In this document: positions 26,231 through 35,435 of the stretch, one piece after another
Position numbering within the stretch: position 1 is the stretch's first letter
Layout: each line of letters begins with the position of its first letter
Source: Sphingobacterium pedocola
GTDB taxonomy: Bacteria; Bacteroidota; Bacteroidia; Sphingobacteriales; Sphingobacteriaceae
Direction: 5' to 3'
Assembly (NCBI RefSeq): GCF_015209965.1
Contig: NZ_MU158689.1
Span: forward strand, 2,009,667-2,073,666
Length of the DNA stretch: 64,000 bases
The notes under the pieces: model-generated
Database searches by the model: none
Told to the model about the DNA's origin: nothing
Seen by the model: only the letters and a program-made list of their open reading frames with translations
Made by a program: the position numbers and the translations under genes

Positions 26231-27236
26231 TATAATACAAACCGATATATGTATAATAGGTGCGGGTCCGGTAGCCCTATTCGCTGTATTTGAAGCGGGA
26301 TTACTCAAAATGAGATGCCATCTTGTCGACGCATTGCCTCAAGTTGGTGGTCAATTGTCTGAGATATATCCGCAGAAACCGATATATGATATTCCCGGAT
26401 ATCCGGCCATCAAAGCTCAAGAACTCATTGATAATCAGATGGAGCAAATAAAACCATTTTCTCCTACGTTTACCTTAGGAGAGCGGGTTGATTCCTTGGA
26501 GCAGCAAACCGATGGATCTTATATCGTTTCGACTTCTGAAAATACAAAAATACACTGCCAGGTGATTGCGGTGGCAGGGGGATTAGGGTGTTTTGAGCCC
26601 CGAAAACCGGATGTAAAAGACATTTTGGATTTTGAACGAAAGGGAGTTGATTACATGGTTAAAAATCCAGAAATCTACCGGTCAAAAAAAATAGTGATTG
26701 CGGGAGGCGGTGACTCGGCATTGGATTGGACAATTTATTTGAGCGATATCGCCGAAGAAATTACCTTAGTACATCGAAGTGAGAGTTTCAGAGGAGCACC
26801 CGATTCGGCAGACAAGGTTTATGAGCTGGCAAAAAAAGGTAAAATAAACCTACTATTATCCCACAATCTATTGGGTGTACAAGGCAATGGTTCATTGTCT
26901 CACGTGAAATTAGCCAATAAAGCTAAGGATGAATTTTTGATAGAAGCAGACCATCTGATTCCATTATATGGCTTAACGCCAAAATTAGGTCCGATTGCAA
27001 ATTGGGGCTTGAATATTAACAAAAATGCCATCGAGGTAAACACATTTGATTATTCGACCAATGTAGAGCGCATATACGCTATTGGAGATATAAACACTTA
27101 TCCTGGAAAATTAAAGCTTATTCTTAGCGGTTACCACGAAGCAGCTTTAATGATGCAAAGTGCCTTCAAATATGTGTATCCAGATCAAAAATTAAGTTTT
27201 AAGTACACCACTGTAAACGGTATCAATACTTTTTAA
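26223..27236 (+). CDS. Ferredoxin-NADP(+) reductase, thioredoxin-reductase type
   Basis: The 337-residue flavoprotein has an FAD motif CIIGAGPVALFA (residues 10-21), QVGGQLSEIYP, a NAD(P) motif VIAGGGDSALDW (about residue 156), and the FAD site YAIGDINTYP near residue 286. It lacks a CxxC redox pair, as expected for the YumC-like class. It passes electrons between NADPH and the neighbouring ferredoxin. The gene overlaps marR and is followed 19 bases later by the ferredoxin gene. Confidence 0.93.
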   Translation: MNNIIQTDICIIGAGPVALFAVFEAGLLKMRCHLVDALPQVGGQLSEIYPQKPIYDIPGYPAIKAQELIDNQMEQIKPFSPTFTLGERVDSLEQQTDGSYIVSTSENTKIHCQVIAVAGGLGCFEPRKPDVKDILDFERKGVDYMVKNPEIYRSKKIVIAGGGDSALDWTIYLSDIAEEITLVHRSESFRGAPDSADKVYELAKKGKINLLLSHNLLGVQGNGSLSHVKLANKAKDEFLIEADHLIPLYGLTPKLGPIANWGLNINKNAIEVNTFDYSTNVERIYAIGDINTYPGKLKLILSGYHEAALMMQSAFKYVYPDQKLSFKYTTVNGINTF

Positions 27237-27255
27237 ATAAATAACACTTTTCCTT

Positions 27256-27588
27256 ATGGACGAAAACATCATCACAATAGAAGTGGAAGATCGAGATGGT
27301 ACATTGCATAATATCGATATACCGACAGACGTTAATCTTAGTTTGATGGAAATCTTAAAGGCCTCAGAATATGAAATCTTAGCCACATGCGGTGGCATGG
27401 CGCTATGTGCAACATGCCGTGTTCAGATCAAAGTCGGCATTGAAAAACTCCCTGAGGCAGAAGATCAGGAACTCGACATGCTTGACACGCTACCTGACGC
27501 CGATGACAATAGCCGATTGGCTTGTCAATTGCGGTTAAAAAATGAGCATAATGGATTAAGCATAAAAATAAGAGGTGCATTACAATAA
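27256..27588 (+). CDS. 2Fe-2S ferredoxin, adrenodoxin type
   Basis: The 110-residue protein has the four cluster cysteines in ATCGGMALCATC (C-x5-C-x2-C) and RLACQLRL. The early VEDRDGTLHNIDIPTDVNLSLMEI is the usual beta-grasp start. It is the likely partner of the preceding reductase. The cluster supplies electrons to an oxygenase or other acceptor that is not encoded nearby. Confidence 0.94.
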   Translation: MDENIITIEVEDRDGTLHNIDIPTDVNLSLMEILKASEYEILATCGGMALCATCRVQIKVGIEKLPEAEDQELDMLDTLPDADDNSRLACQLRLKNEHNGLSIKIRGALQ

Positions 27589-27771
27589 ATTGTGTACTTA
27601 ATACACTAAGCAAATTGTCTTTAAATGAAATAAACCCCCTTTTTGTGCTAAAAATGAAACTTTATCTCTTAATTTAAGCCCAATATATTGAAAAATAATT
27701 ACTGAAATAACGTAAAATTTTAGGATATTTGAGCTTTAATTTTTTTCGAAACAAAACTAAATAAACGATAT

Positions 27772-29094
27772 ATGTTGTTGACCCGTTCTGAGCGTTCTTT
27801 TCCCCGCGTGATTGTTATTGGAGGTGGCTTTGGTGGCGTAGAGGTAGCCCGCAAACTAAAGGATAAAGATTTAGAAGTGCTACTAATAGATAGGAACAAC
27901 TTCCATACATTTCAGCCCTTAATGTACCAGGTTGCGACGGGTACGTTGGCTTCAGACGCGATCTCGTTTCCGATTCGCAAAATGTTTAAATCACAACATA
28001 ATTTTAGATTCCGATTGGCGGAAGTAACTCGTGTTGATTCCGAGCAGAAGGTAGTACACACTTCTGTGGGTAGCTACGATTATGATTACTTGGTGATTGC
28101 TACGGGTGCTATAACAAACTTTTTCGGTAATAAAGAAGTAGAAACATACTCTTTACCTATGAAAAGCATCAAAGAGGCATTGAATATCAGAAGTTATGTT
28201 TTACAGAATCTGGAAGAGGCTGTATTACGCAAAAATATGTCGGAAAGGGAGCGTTACCTCAACTTTGTGGTGGTGGGTGGCGGACCTACCGGAGTGGAGT
28301 TATCGGGAGCCATTGCCGAAATCCAGCTTCACATGTTGAAAAAGGATTATCCTGAACTTTCAGAACACGAAATGAAGGTATTTCTTATCGAGGGAACGGG
28401 AAAAATACTAGGGGCACTATCAGAAAAGTCTTCACGCGACGCGGAACGATACTTAAATGAGCTAGGTGTGAAGGTGATGTTGAATACACAAGTAACGGGC
28501 TACGACGGAAATACAATTACGTTTAGCGATGGCGAAAGCATCCCAACCAAAACAGTGATCTGGGGAGCTGGAGTAAAAGGACAATATCCGGAAGGGCTGA
28601 ATCCAGAAATTATCGAACGTGGCAACCGGATCCGCACGAACGGGAAATGTCAGGTAGAAGGCCTAGAGAACGTGTATGCCATAGGAGATGTATCAGCAAT
28701 GGTGACACCCGAAAATCCAAGAGGCCTTCCTGGTGTAGCACCGGTAGCGCAGCAGCAGGGAAAATATGTAGCGGAACAGATCGTAAGTCTATTGTCCGGA
28801 ATAGAACCTATCGCCGACTTCAGCTATTTTGATAAAGGATCAATGGCTACTATAGGGCGTAATAGAGCGGTAGTCGATATGGGGAAAATCCATATGAAGG
28901 GATTTATCGCCTGGATGACCTGGATGTTTGTCCATTTGGTTTCCATATTCGGATTCCGTAACAAGGTGATCACTTTTGTTAATTGGTCGATTAAATTCTT
29001 AACGAAAAACTCCGGCATCCGTTTAATTGTCAATAAATATCACAGACCTGATCCTATTGTGGTTAAAAAAGAAATGACGGAACAAAGTTCTTAA
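27772..29094 (+). CDS. ndh: Type II NADH dehydrogenase (NDH-2)
   Basis: This 440-residue flavoprotein oxidises NADH and reduces quinone without pumping protons. It has the FAD motif VIVIGGGFGGVEVA (residues 13-26), FQPLMYQVATG, the NADH motif VVGGGPTGVELSGAIAE near 168, and YAIGDVSAM near 300. The C-terminus (FIAWMTWMFVHLVSIF) should bind the inner membrane. A terminator follows. The 183-base gap after the ferredoxin suggests its own promoter. Confidence 0.94.
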   Translation: MLLTRSERSFPRVIVIGGGFGGVEVARKLKDKDLEVLLIDRNNFHTFQPLMYQVATGTLASDAISFPIRKMFKSQHNFRFRLAEVTRVDSEQKVVHTSVGSYDYDYLVIATGAITNFFGNKEVETYSLPMKSIKEALNIRSYVLQNLEEAVLRKNMSERERYLNFVVVGGGPTGVELSGAIAEIQLHMLKKDYPELSEHEMKVFLIEGTGKILGALSEKSSRDAERYLNELGVKVMLNTQVTGYDGNTITFSDGESIPTKTVIWGAGVKGQYPEGLNPEIIERGNRIRTNGKCQVEGLENVYAIGDVSAMVTPENPRGLPGVAPVAQQQGKYVAEQIVSLLSGIEPIADFSYFDKGSMATIGRNRAVVDMGKIHMKGFIAWMTWMFVHLVSIFGFRNKVITFVNWSIKFLTKNSGIRLIVNKYHRPDPIVVKKEMTEQSS

Positions 29095-29111
29095 TAGCCT
29101 AGGACTTAACT

Positions 29112-29143
29112 GCAGAAGAAGGTCGTGCTTTTTCTGCTTTTTT
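29112..29143 (+). terminator. Terminator after ndh
   Basis: A 10-base stem with one G-T pair (29112-29121 with 29128-29137) is followed by a T-rich tail. It lies 18 bases after the ndh stop. Confidence 0.75.
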
Positions 29144-29162
29144 CTGAAAAACGCTTTTAATT

Positions 29163-29675
29163 TTAGTTTTTCAATTTAACACAAGCATCTTTAAGATTAG
29201 ATAAAGCGATTATCTCTTGTCTAACAAATTCTTTAATAGCTACGTTATCTGTTCGAACCAGCGTAAACATATAGTGGCGCAGAATCAATTCAATCAGTTC
29301 CCGATAGTTGTTAATTATATTACTACGTAGGGATTTTGCATTGGACTTCTCTAAAGCTAACCCTGCAATAGCAGTACCATAAAGATCTTCAGGCAGACTG
29401 AATTTAACAAGCTTTGCTACTGCCAAAAACTGAGACTGGCTTCCATGTATTTGGTTCGCCATTTGCTTCGAAAAATCAACAATATCGCCCTTGTCTGTAT
29501 ATTTTAAAGCTTCTTGTGACAGGTGCAAACAGCGTGTCCTTAAAATAATTGAGTGTACTATAAATTCGCGATCGACTACACTATCTAATTGGAGACCAAT
29601 TAGCTGCTCTTCACTGTGCGCTTCGGTCCCAGAAGAACACATTACGAACAACAAACACATCCACGTTGCCTTCAT
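29163..29675 (-). CDS. Secreted DUF4142-like protein
   Basis: From ATG 29675 the product has 170 residues with a signal peptide (MKATWMCLLFVMCSSG). The mature part is helical and resembles the DUF4142/ferritin-like family: DFSKQMANQIHGSQSQFLAVAK and LPEDLYG. It probably sits in the periplasm. The function of DUF4142 is unknown, though members often appear in stress contexts. An upstream in-frame start at 29723 would bury the signal and was rejected. Confidence 0.6.
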   Translation of the reverse strand: MKATWMCLLFVMCSSGTEAHSEEQLIGLQLDSVVDREFIVHSIILRTRCLHLSQEALKYTDKGDIVDFSKQMANQIHGSQSQFLAVAKLVKFSLPEDLYGTAIAGLALEKSNAKSLRSNIINNYRELIELILRHYMFTLVRTDNVAIKEFVRQEIIALSNLKDACVKLKN

Positions 29676-29844
29676 AAATTTCACATTTGGGTTGAAGAAG
29701 CAATATACGAACTCTACAGCCAACTAAAATACGGTTTCTGTAGGTCAACCTTACCGTTTTACATCGTACAAAAAAGAAAAGAACACGTATAAATACGTAT
29801 TACAGAATCTTTCTAAACAAATATATGCTGCATAGGTTTTATAA

Positions 29845-32076
29845 ATGACATCTAAAAGTATTATGACAATAGGAAAAACATTTATAATTTCTAACAGATT
29901 ACCCGTAAAAATTGAAAGAAAGAAAAATAAATTAGTTGTTACCCGTAGCGAGGGGGGATTAGCAACAGGGCTTGGATCCTTCTATCGTGAAGATGGTTCG
30001 TGGTGGCTTGGTTGGCCTGGAATAATCCCGAAAAATACGGAGGAAGAAGAGTTTATCCGTAGGGAACTACATTCTCTCAATTTAATACCCGTATTTTTAA
30101 CGCAAGAGGATATAAAAGGATATTACGAAGGATTTTCGAACGCTGTACTATGGCCACTGTGCCATTACAGACCAAGTTTCGTAGATTTTAATGAGGCATA
30201 TTGGAATAGCTATCTAAATGTTAGTAACAAATTTGCCGAAGAAGCACTAAAACATCTTGATAGCGATACAAATATCTGGATTCATGATTATCAGTTGATG
30301 GTGCTTCCTGAGCTATTACGTAAGCAGGATCAGTCGTTTACCATCGGATATTTTCACCATATACCCTTTCCTCCCGAAGAATTGTTTAAAATGCTGCCGT
30401 GGCGTAACCAACTCTTAAAAGGTCTATTGGGAGCAGATCTAATTGGTTTCCATACTTTTGAAGATACTCAAAACTTCCTTAATTCCTGTAGCAATAACTT
30501 ACGCATGGAAGCCCATTACAACAATCTGAAATGTAATGGGCGCCGAATATTTGTAGAAGCTTTTCCTATGGGAATTGATTATGAAAAGTTCAAAAATGCG
30601 GCATTGAGCCCGCAGGTGATACAAAAAGCTCAGGAAGTAAAAGAATATTACAGAAATCAAAAAATAATACTTTCTGTAGATCGGCTAGATTATAGCAAGG
30701 GGATCATAGAGCGACTGCGTTCGTTGGAACGATTATTAACATCCCATCCCGAAATGATCGGAAAAATCGTCCTCTATATGTTGATTGTACCTTCGCGGGA
30801 TCAAGTCTCGGCATACAAAAAGTTACGTAACGATATTGACCAATTAGTAGGAAACATTAATGCCGTTTACGGCAGACCCGGCTGGAGTCCGGTGGCGTAT
30901 TTTTATCAATCTATTCCTAGCGAAGAATTGTCTGCCCTCTATGTAGCTGCTGACGTCTGCTTAGTAAATTCAATTCGAGACGGAATGAATCTCGTAGCTA
31001 AAGAATACATCGCCAGCAAGCAGATTGATAAACGAGGCGTACTACTCCTAAGCGAATTCACCGGCGCTTCCAAAGAATTGACCGATGCCGTACTCATTAA
31101 TCCACACGATTCTATAAAAGTAAGTGCATCATTATACCACGCGCTAAATATGCCGGCAAAAGAGCAAAAAGAAAGAATACAAGCTTGTCAACATATCGTG
31201 GAAAAATTCCACGTATATCATTGGGTAAAGCTATTCATGGAAAAACTGCAGGAAACTAAACATCTTCAACGAAAAGAGTTGGCACGCAAAGTAGCCTATT
31301 CAATTCGATCGGCGATACACGACAGGTATACAAATAGCCAAAATCGTTTGTTCTTTTTGGATTATGACGGTACATTGGTGGGTATCAATATAAACGCCGA
31401 TAAAGCTGTTCCTACTGAGGAAGTTTACAGTTTAATTGATTCTCTTACTGCGGATCCAAACAATACCGTCGTTATCATTAGCGGACGCAGACACCTTGAA
31501 TTAGAAAAGTGGTTTGGTAAAAAGCCGGTATATTTGATCGGAGAACACGGAATTTGGACCAATTATCCGGATAAAAAATGGCGTGCTAAAAAAGGTATTT
31601 CCAACAAATGGAAAAATCATATCAAGGAGATACTTCAACATTATACCGATCGAACTCCAGGAGCTTCTATCGAAGAAAAATCGTATGCCGTTGCTTGGCA
31701 CTACCGTAAAGTTCAAAAAGGATTGGGGTTATTACAAGCCCATAATCTTATTGTACAATTGAAAAATCTCGCATCAGATTACGGACTGCAGGTCGTACAC
31801 GGGGATGAGGTAGTGGAAATAAAAGTGATGCAGACAAACAAGGGAAAGGCAGCCTTGGAACTTGTAAACACCATGACCCCGGACTTTATCTTGAGTATAG
31901 GCGACGACACGACAGATGAAGATATGTTTCAAGAACTCCCATCTAATACAGTGTCCGTGAAAGTCGGCGACAAACAATCACATGCTAAATTTTATGTCGA
32001 CACGCAGATCGATGCCTTGAAATTTTTAAAATCCTTTACACACCTAAATGCAGAAAACACAATACCATATGAATAA
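29845..32076 (+). CDS. Fused trehalose-6-phosphate synthase/phosphatase
   Basis: This 743-residue enzyme makes trehalose from UDP-glucose and glucose-6-phosphate. The synthase (GT20) part fills residues 10-470: SEGGLATGL, LIGFHTFEDTQNFL, SVDRLDYSKGIIERL and DGMNLVAKEY. The phosphatase (HAD) part fills residues 495-735: FFLDYDGTLVG, VIISGRRHLELEKWF and SIGDDTTDEDMF. All catalytic motifs are present. It overlaps the GH15 gene by eight bases. Expression in stress is inferred from the pathway. Confidence 0.95.
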   Translation: MTSKSIMTIGKTFIISNRLPVKIERKKNKLVVTRSEGGLATGLGSFYREDGSWWLGWPGIIPKNTEEEEFIRRELHSLNLIPVFLTQEDIKGYYEGFSNAVLWPLCHYRPSFVDFNEAYWNSYLNVSNKFAEEALKHLDSDTNIWIHDYQLMVLPELLRKQDQSFTIGYFHHIPFPPEELFKMLPWRNQLLKGLLGADLIGFHTFEDTQNFLNSCSNNLRMEAHYNNLKCNGRRIFVEAFPMGIDYEKFKNAALSPQVIQKAQEVKEYYRNQKIILSVDRLDYSKGIIERLRSLERLLTSHPEMIGKIVLYMLIVPSRDQVSAYKKLRNDIDQLVGNINAVYGRPGWSPVAYFYQSIPSEELSALYVAADVCLVNSIRDGMNLVAKEYIASKQIDKRGVLLLSEFTGASKELTDAVLINPHDSIKVSASLYHALNMPAKEQKERIQACQHIVEKFHVYHWVKLFMEKLQETKHLQRKELARKVAYSIRSAIHDRYTNSQNRLFFLDYDGTLVGININADKAVPTEEVYSLIDSLTADPNNTVVIISGRRHLELEKWFGKKPVYLIGEHGIWTNYPDKKWRAKKGISNKWKNHIKEILQHYTDRTPGASIEEKSYAVAWHYRKVQKGLGLLQAHNLIVQLKNLASDYGLQVVHGDEVVEIKVMQTNKGKAALELVNTMTPDFILSIGDDTTDEDMFQELPSNTVSVKVGDKQSHAKFYVDTQIDALKFLKSFTHLNAENTIPYE

Positions 32077-33868
32077 AAAACATGTTTATGAAAGTGGAAT
32101 AATAGGAAACTGCTCTTATATAGCTCACGTCCATAAGAGCACGAATATCTCCTGGCTATGTTGGCCTTCTTTTGAAGATAGTTTTATTTTCGGAAAACTA
32201 TTGGATGAAAATTTAGGTGGAGAATTTTCCTTTAATCTAGAAGGACCGATTGACAGTCAGGAGCAATATTATCTTGAGAATACCAATATTTTGGTAACCG
32301 AAGTCAAAGGTCCTAATGCGGGATTTAAAGTAATCGATTTTGCTCCTAGGTTCAATCAATATGAACGGTATTATAAACCGCTCATGCTTGTTCGGATCTT
32401 TGAACCGCTCTATGGCAATCCGAAAATTAAAGTAAATTGCGAACCACGCTACTCGTATGGAAAAGAAGGCTTTACCAGATCAAGAGGTAGCAACCACGTG
32501 CAATATCACAATACGACGGAAAACATAAGGTTAACGACTAATATTCCGATTAGTCACTTTTTTGATAAAGAAGAGAGCTATATCATCATTAATGAAAAGA
32601 AACACTTTATTTTAACCTACGGTGGATTATTCGAAGCGCCATTGGAAAGCACTGCTGAAGATTTCTTACATAAGACAAAAAAATATTGGCGGGAATGGAC
32701 GAAAAAAGCAAACATTCCAAATTTTTACCAAAAAGAGGTCATACGGTCTGCACTTACGCTGAAGCTACACCAATATGAGGATACAGGAGCAATTATCGCA
32801 GCTAGTACAACAAGTCTTCCCGAATCTCCGGGATCTGGAAGAAACTGGGATTACCGGTATTGTTGGGTAAGAGATAGCTTCTATGTGTTAACGGCGCTGG
32901 CACATATCGGTAAATTTGAAGAAATGGAGAAATTTGCTTCATATGTAGCCGGGATTACCCAAACGGATGCTGGAAGACTTCAACCTCTTTATGGAATTTT
33001 GGGTAAAAAAAGTCTCTACGAGGAAACACTTGAACATCTAGAGGGATATTTGGGCAACAAACCAATTCGTGTCGGTAATCAGGCTTATGAACATATCCAA
33101 AATGATGTGTATGGACAGGCCATGATTGCACTGCTTCCACTTTTTACAGACTATCGCTTTCCAGTCGATGAGAGAAAGGATGTTAAGAATTGGCTATTGT
33201 ACATTTTGGAAAAGATCGAAATGACAATTGATGAAAAAGACGCAGGTATCTGGGAGTTTAGAAACTTCGCGAATCATCATGCTTATTCTAATCTGTTTCA
33301 GTGGGCCGGTGCTTCAGCGGCACTTAAAATAGCACACCAAAATGGATACGAGGATATCAGAGAGCGAGCTCAAAAGTTGAAAGAGAAAGCTGCTGACTAT
33401 ATCGAACGCTGTTACGACAGCGAACGAAACCTATACACCAATGCTGTAGGTAGCAGCAACCTCGATGCAAGTACGCTCCAATTAATTATGATGAATTACC
33501 TTAAACCAGATGGCGAACGTGCAAAAAGCCATCTCGAGGGGCTGGAAAAAGAATTAAAGGGAAAAGACGGCCTTTTCTATCGATACCTTCATCGCGACGA
33601 CTTTGGTAAACCGACCACTACATTCTTGGTTTGTGCATTTTGGTACGTAGAAGCGTTGGCCTGTGTAGGACGTGTTGACGAAGCACAGAATATCTTTGAA
33701 AAACTGCTAAAATATGGCAACCACCTCATGCTCTTTAGTGAAGACATCAACGAAGATAACGGAAGTCAATGGGGCAATTTTCCACAGGCGTATAGTCATG
33801 TGGGGCTTATGAATGCAGCATACCGTATTGCGACCAAATTGGATAAACCGATTTTCCTGACTGACTAA
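32069..33868 (+). CDS. Glycoside hydrolase family 15 protein (glucoamylase/trehalase type)
   Basis: The 599-residue protein has the GH15 hallmarks GRNWDYRYCWVRDSFY (about residue 253), the acid GIWEFRN (about residue 390) and the base region FSEDINEDNG followed by GNFPQAYSH near the end. It has no signal peptide, so it acts in the cytoplasm. GH15 proteins beside trehalose synthesis genes are often trehalases, so it may recycle trehalose. I chose ATG 32069, which overlaps the previous stop; ATG 32048 is the alternative. Confidence 0.88.
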   Translation: MNKKHVYESGIIGNCSYIAHVHKSTNISWLCWPSFEDSFIFGKLLDENLGGEFSFNLEGPIDSQEQYYLENTNILVTEVKGPNAGFKVIDFAPRFNQYERYYKPLMLVRIFEPLYGNPKIKVNCEPRYSYGKEGFTRSRGSNHVQYHNTTENIRLTTNIPISHFFDKEESYIIINEKKHFILTYGGLFEAPLESTAEDFLHKTKKYWREWTKKANIPNFYQKEVIRSALTLKLHQYEDTGAIIAASTTSLPESPGSGRNWDYRYCWVRDSFYVLTALAHIGKFEEMEKFASYVAGITQTDAGRLQPLYGILGKKSLYEETLEHLEGYLGNKPIRVGNQAYEHIQNDVYGQAMIALLPLFTDYRFPVDERKDVKNWLLYILEKIEMTIDEKDAGIWEFRNFANHHAYSNLFQWAGASAALKIAHQNGYEDIRERAQKLKEKAADYIERCYDSERNLYTNAVGSSNLDASTLQLIMMNYLKPDGERAKSHLEGLEKELKGKDGLFYRYLHRDDFGKPTTTFLVCAFWYVEALACVGRVDEAQNIFEKLLKYGNHLMLFSEDINEDNGSQWGNFPQAYSHVGLMNAAYRIATKLDKPIFLTD

Positions 33869-33910
33869 ATAGTCGATAGGCGACGTTGGCAATAAGGAAA
33901 AAATATTATT

Positions 33911-33942
33911 AAAAAGCAGTCTGTAACCACAGACTGCTTTTT
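33911..33942. terminator. Two-way terminator between GH15 and ECF sigma genes
   Basis: A 14-base perfect stem (33911-33924 with 33929-33942) has A and T runs at its ends, so it works in both directions for the convergent genes. Confidence 0.9.
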
Positions 33943-33965
33943 GCGTATCAATAAAAAATGGAAAG

Positions 33966-34475
33966 CTAATTGAGTTTATAGCTGGAGAGCGTTGATTTCA
34001 ATCTCTTACGAGCTATATGGATTCGAGTCTTTACCGTTCCCACCGGAATGGCAAGATGTTTCGCTATTTCATCATATTTATATCCTTCATAAAACATAAT
34101 AAAACATATATATAAATCTTCCGGTAACTTCGCGAGCGCATAATTGATATCATCTAACATGCATTTATTCTCCCCACGATTGTTAGAGGCCGAATAACGT
34201 AAACTGACCGACGAAATCTCTTCTTCTACGGTAATGACCGACTTGGATTTGACAGCACGTCTGTAGTTATTTATAAATGTGTTTTTCATGATCGTCACTA
34301 ACCACCCTTTCAGATTAGTTCCCTCTTTGAAGTTCTCAAAGTAATGTACTGCTTTTAACATGGTCTCCTGTACCAAGTCGTTAGCGTCGTCGTAGTTTTT
34401 GGTTAGATTTTTTGCATAATCCTTTAATAAGTTACTTTGTCCTAGCACCAGGCTGTTAAATTGTACTCTGTCCAT
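33966..34475 (-). CDS. ECF-type RNA polymerase sigma factor
   Basis: The 169-residue protein has region 2 (DANDLVQETMLKAVHYF, GTNLKGWLVTIMKNTFINNYRR) and region 4 (LPEDLYICFIMFYEGYKYDEIAKHLAIPVGTVKTRIHIARKRL). No anti-sigma gene is adjacent; upstream lies the response regulator/kinase pair. It resembles the EcfG-like general-stress class only in context, and the targets are unknown. Confidence 0.93.
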   Translation of the reverse strand: MDRVQFNSLVLGQSNLLKDYAKNLTKNYDDANDLVQETMLKAVHYFENFKEGTNLKGWLVTIMKNTFINNYRRAVKSKSVITVEEEISSVSLRYSASNNRGENKCMLDDINYALAKLPEDLYICFIMFYEGYKYDEIAKHLAIPVGTVKTRIHIARKRLKSTLSSYKLN

Positions 34476-34781
34476 AAAAAATCTTTTTAGGGTTTAAAAC
34501 TTCATTCATGCAAATCTCACGCGACCAAAAATTGGTCTTCCTTTCGTCCTTAATTCATCATCTTAATATCAAATTTTATGCTGATTCCTTCCAAATGAAC
34601 GAAAACAAGTATAACCACCCTCAAGAAAACGTCTAATAAAAGCCAGCCGCGTATATATACGGCTGTAATCAGCATTTTATCACACAAAAAAATAATTAAA
34701 CATACCTCAGAAAAAAAAACGCATTATTTATCAATAATGCGTTTATAGCCGTGCGTACGACTCTTGCTCGGAAAGGGTAGG
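34476..34781. other. Spacer with terminator and a small dyad
   Basis: The spacer holds the sigma gene's promoter region, a dyad GACCAA-AAA-TTGGTC at 34523-34537 that could be an operator, and the response regulator's terminator at 34711-34744. No gene is visible. Confidence 0.55.
34711..34744 (-). terminator. Terminator after the LuxR-type response regulator
   Basis: The perfect 12-base stem (34717-34728 with 34733-34744, loop TATC) is followed on the minus strand by a long T run (34711-34719). It ends the histidine kinase-response regulator operon. Confidence 0.88.
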
Positions 34782-35435
34782 CTATTTGATCAAACCATTC
34801 AACACGGCGAATTTAATTAGAGAAGCGGTATTTTTACATCCTGTTTTTTGAATTAAATTCTGACGATGCCCCTCAATCGTTCGTTTGCTAAGAAAAAGCT
34901 TATCGGATATTTCGTTGTTAGTCAATCCTTCCCCTAATTTCTCCAACACCTCTAATTCTCTTACCGACAAATTCAGATCAACCTTGTTAGGCATATCGGG
35001 GTATGTCATTCGGTTAGAAATTAATCTATTTACATATTGCATACTCAATTCTTCACAGAGATACTTTCCGCCCGCGGCTACGTACCGTATAGCAGAGAGC
35101 AATTCTTCTGAATTTACATTCTTAACTAAATAAGCTGAAACGCCTGACTCAAAAGATCTAGCAATATATTGTTCATTATCCATCATTGACAATATAATAA
35201 TAGCAGGTCTTATTTCGAATTTACTAATAATCTTTGCCAATTCAATTCCATCTAAAGGCTCCATACTTATATCAGAAAGCAATATATCTGGCTGCAATCC
35301 CTCATCCAATAATTTTAACACATCCTGTCCATTAGTGGCCACTCCTACTATTTCAATATCTTCTTGACTTTCCAATAATAGACGAATGCCGTCTCTGACC
35401 AATTTATGGTCGTCAGCTAACATTATTTTTATCAT
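34782..35435 (-). CDS. NarL/LuxR-type response regulator
   Basis: The 217-residue protein has a receiver domain with the acidic pair at residues 8-9 and phosphorylated aspartate D55 in LLSDISMEP, and a LuxR helix-turn-helix (LSVRELEVLEKLGEGLTNNEISDKLFLSKRTIEGHRQNL) as its output. Its start overlaps the kinase gene by four bases. It should be phosphorylated by that kinase. The regulated genes are unknown; trehalose or the sigma gene are nearby candidates. Confidence 0.93.
   Translation of the reverse strand: MIKIMLADDHKLVRDGIRLLLESQEDIEIVGVATNGQDVLKLLDEGLQPDILLSDISMEPLDGIELAKIISKFEIRPAIIILSMMDNEQYIARSFESGVSAYLVKNVNSEELLSAIRYVAAGGKYLCEELSMQYVNRLISNRMTYPDMPNKVDLNLSVRELEVLEKLGEGLTNNEISDKLFLSKRTIEGHRQNLIQKTGCKNTASLIKFAVLNGLIK

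Noticed and set aside
29676..29723. Upstream extension of the DUF4142-like gene
   Set aside because: It would place the signal peptide in the middle of the protein.
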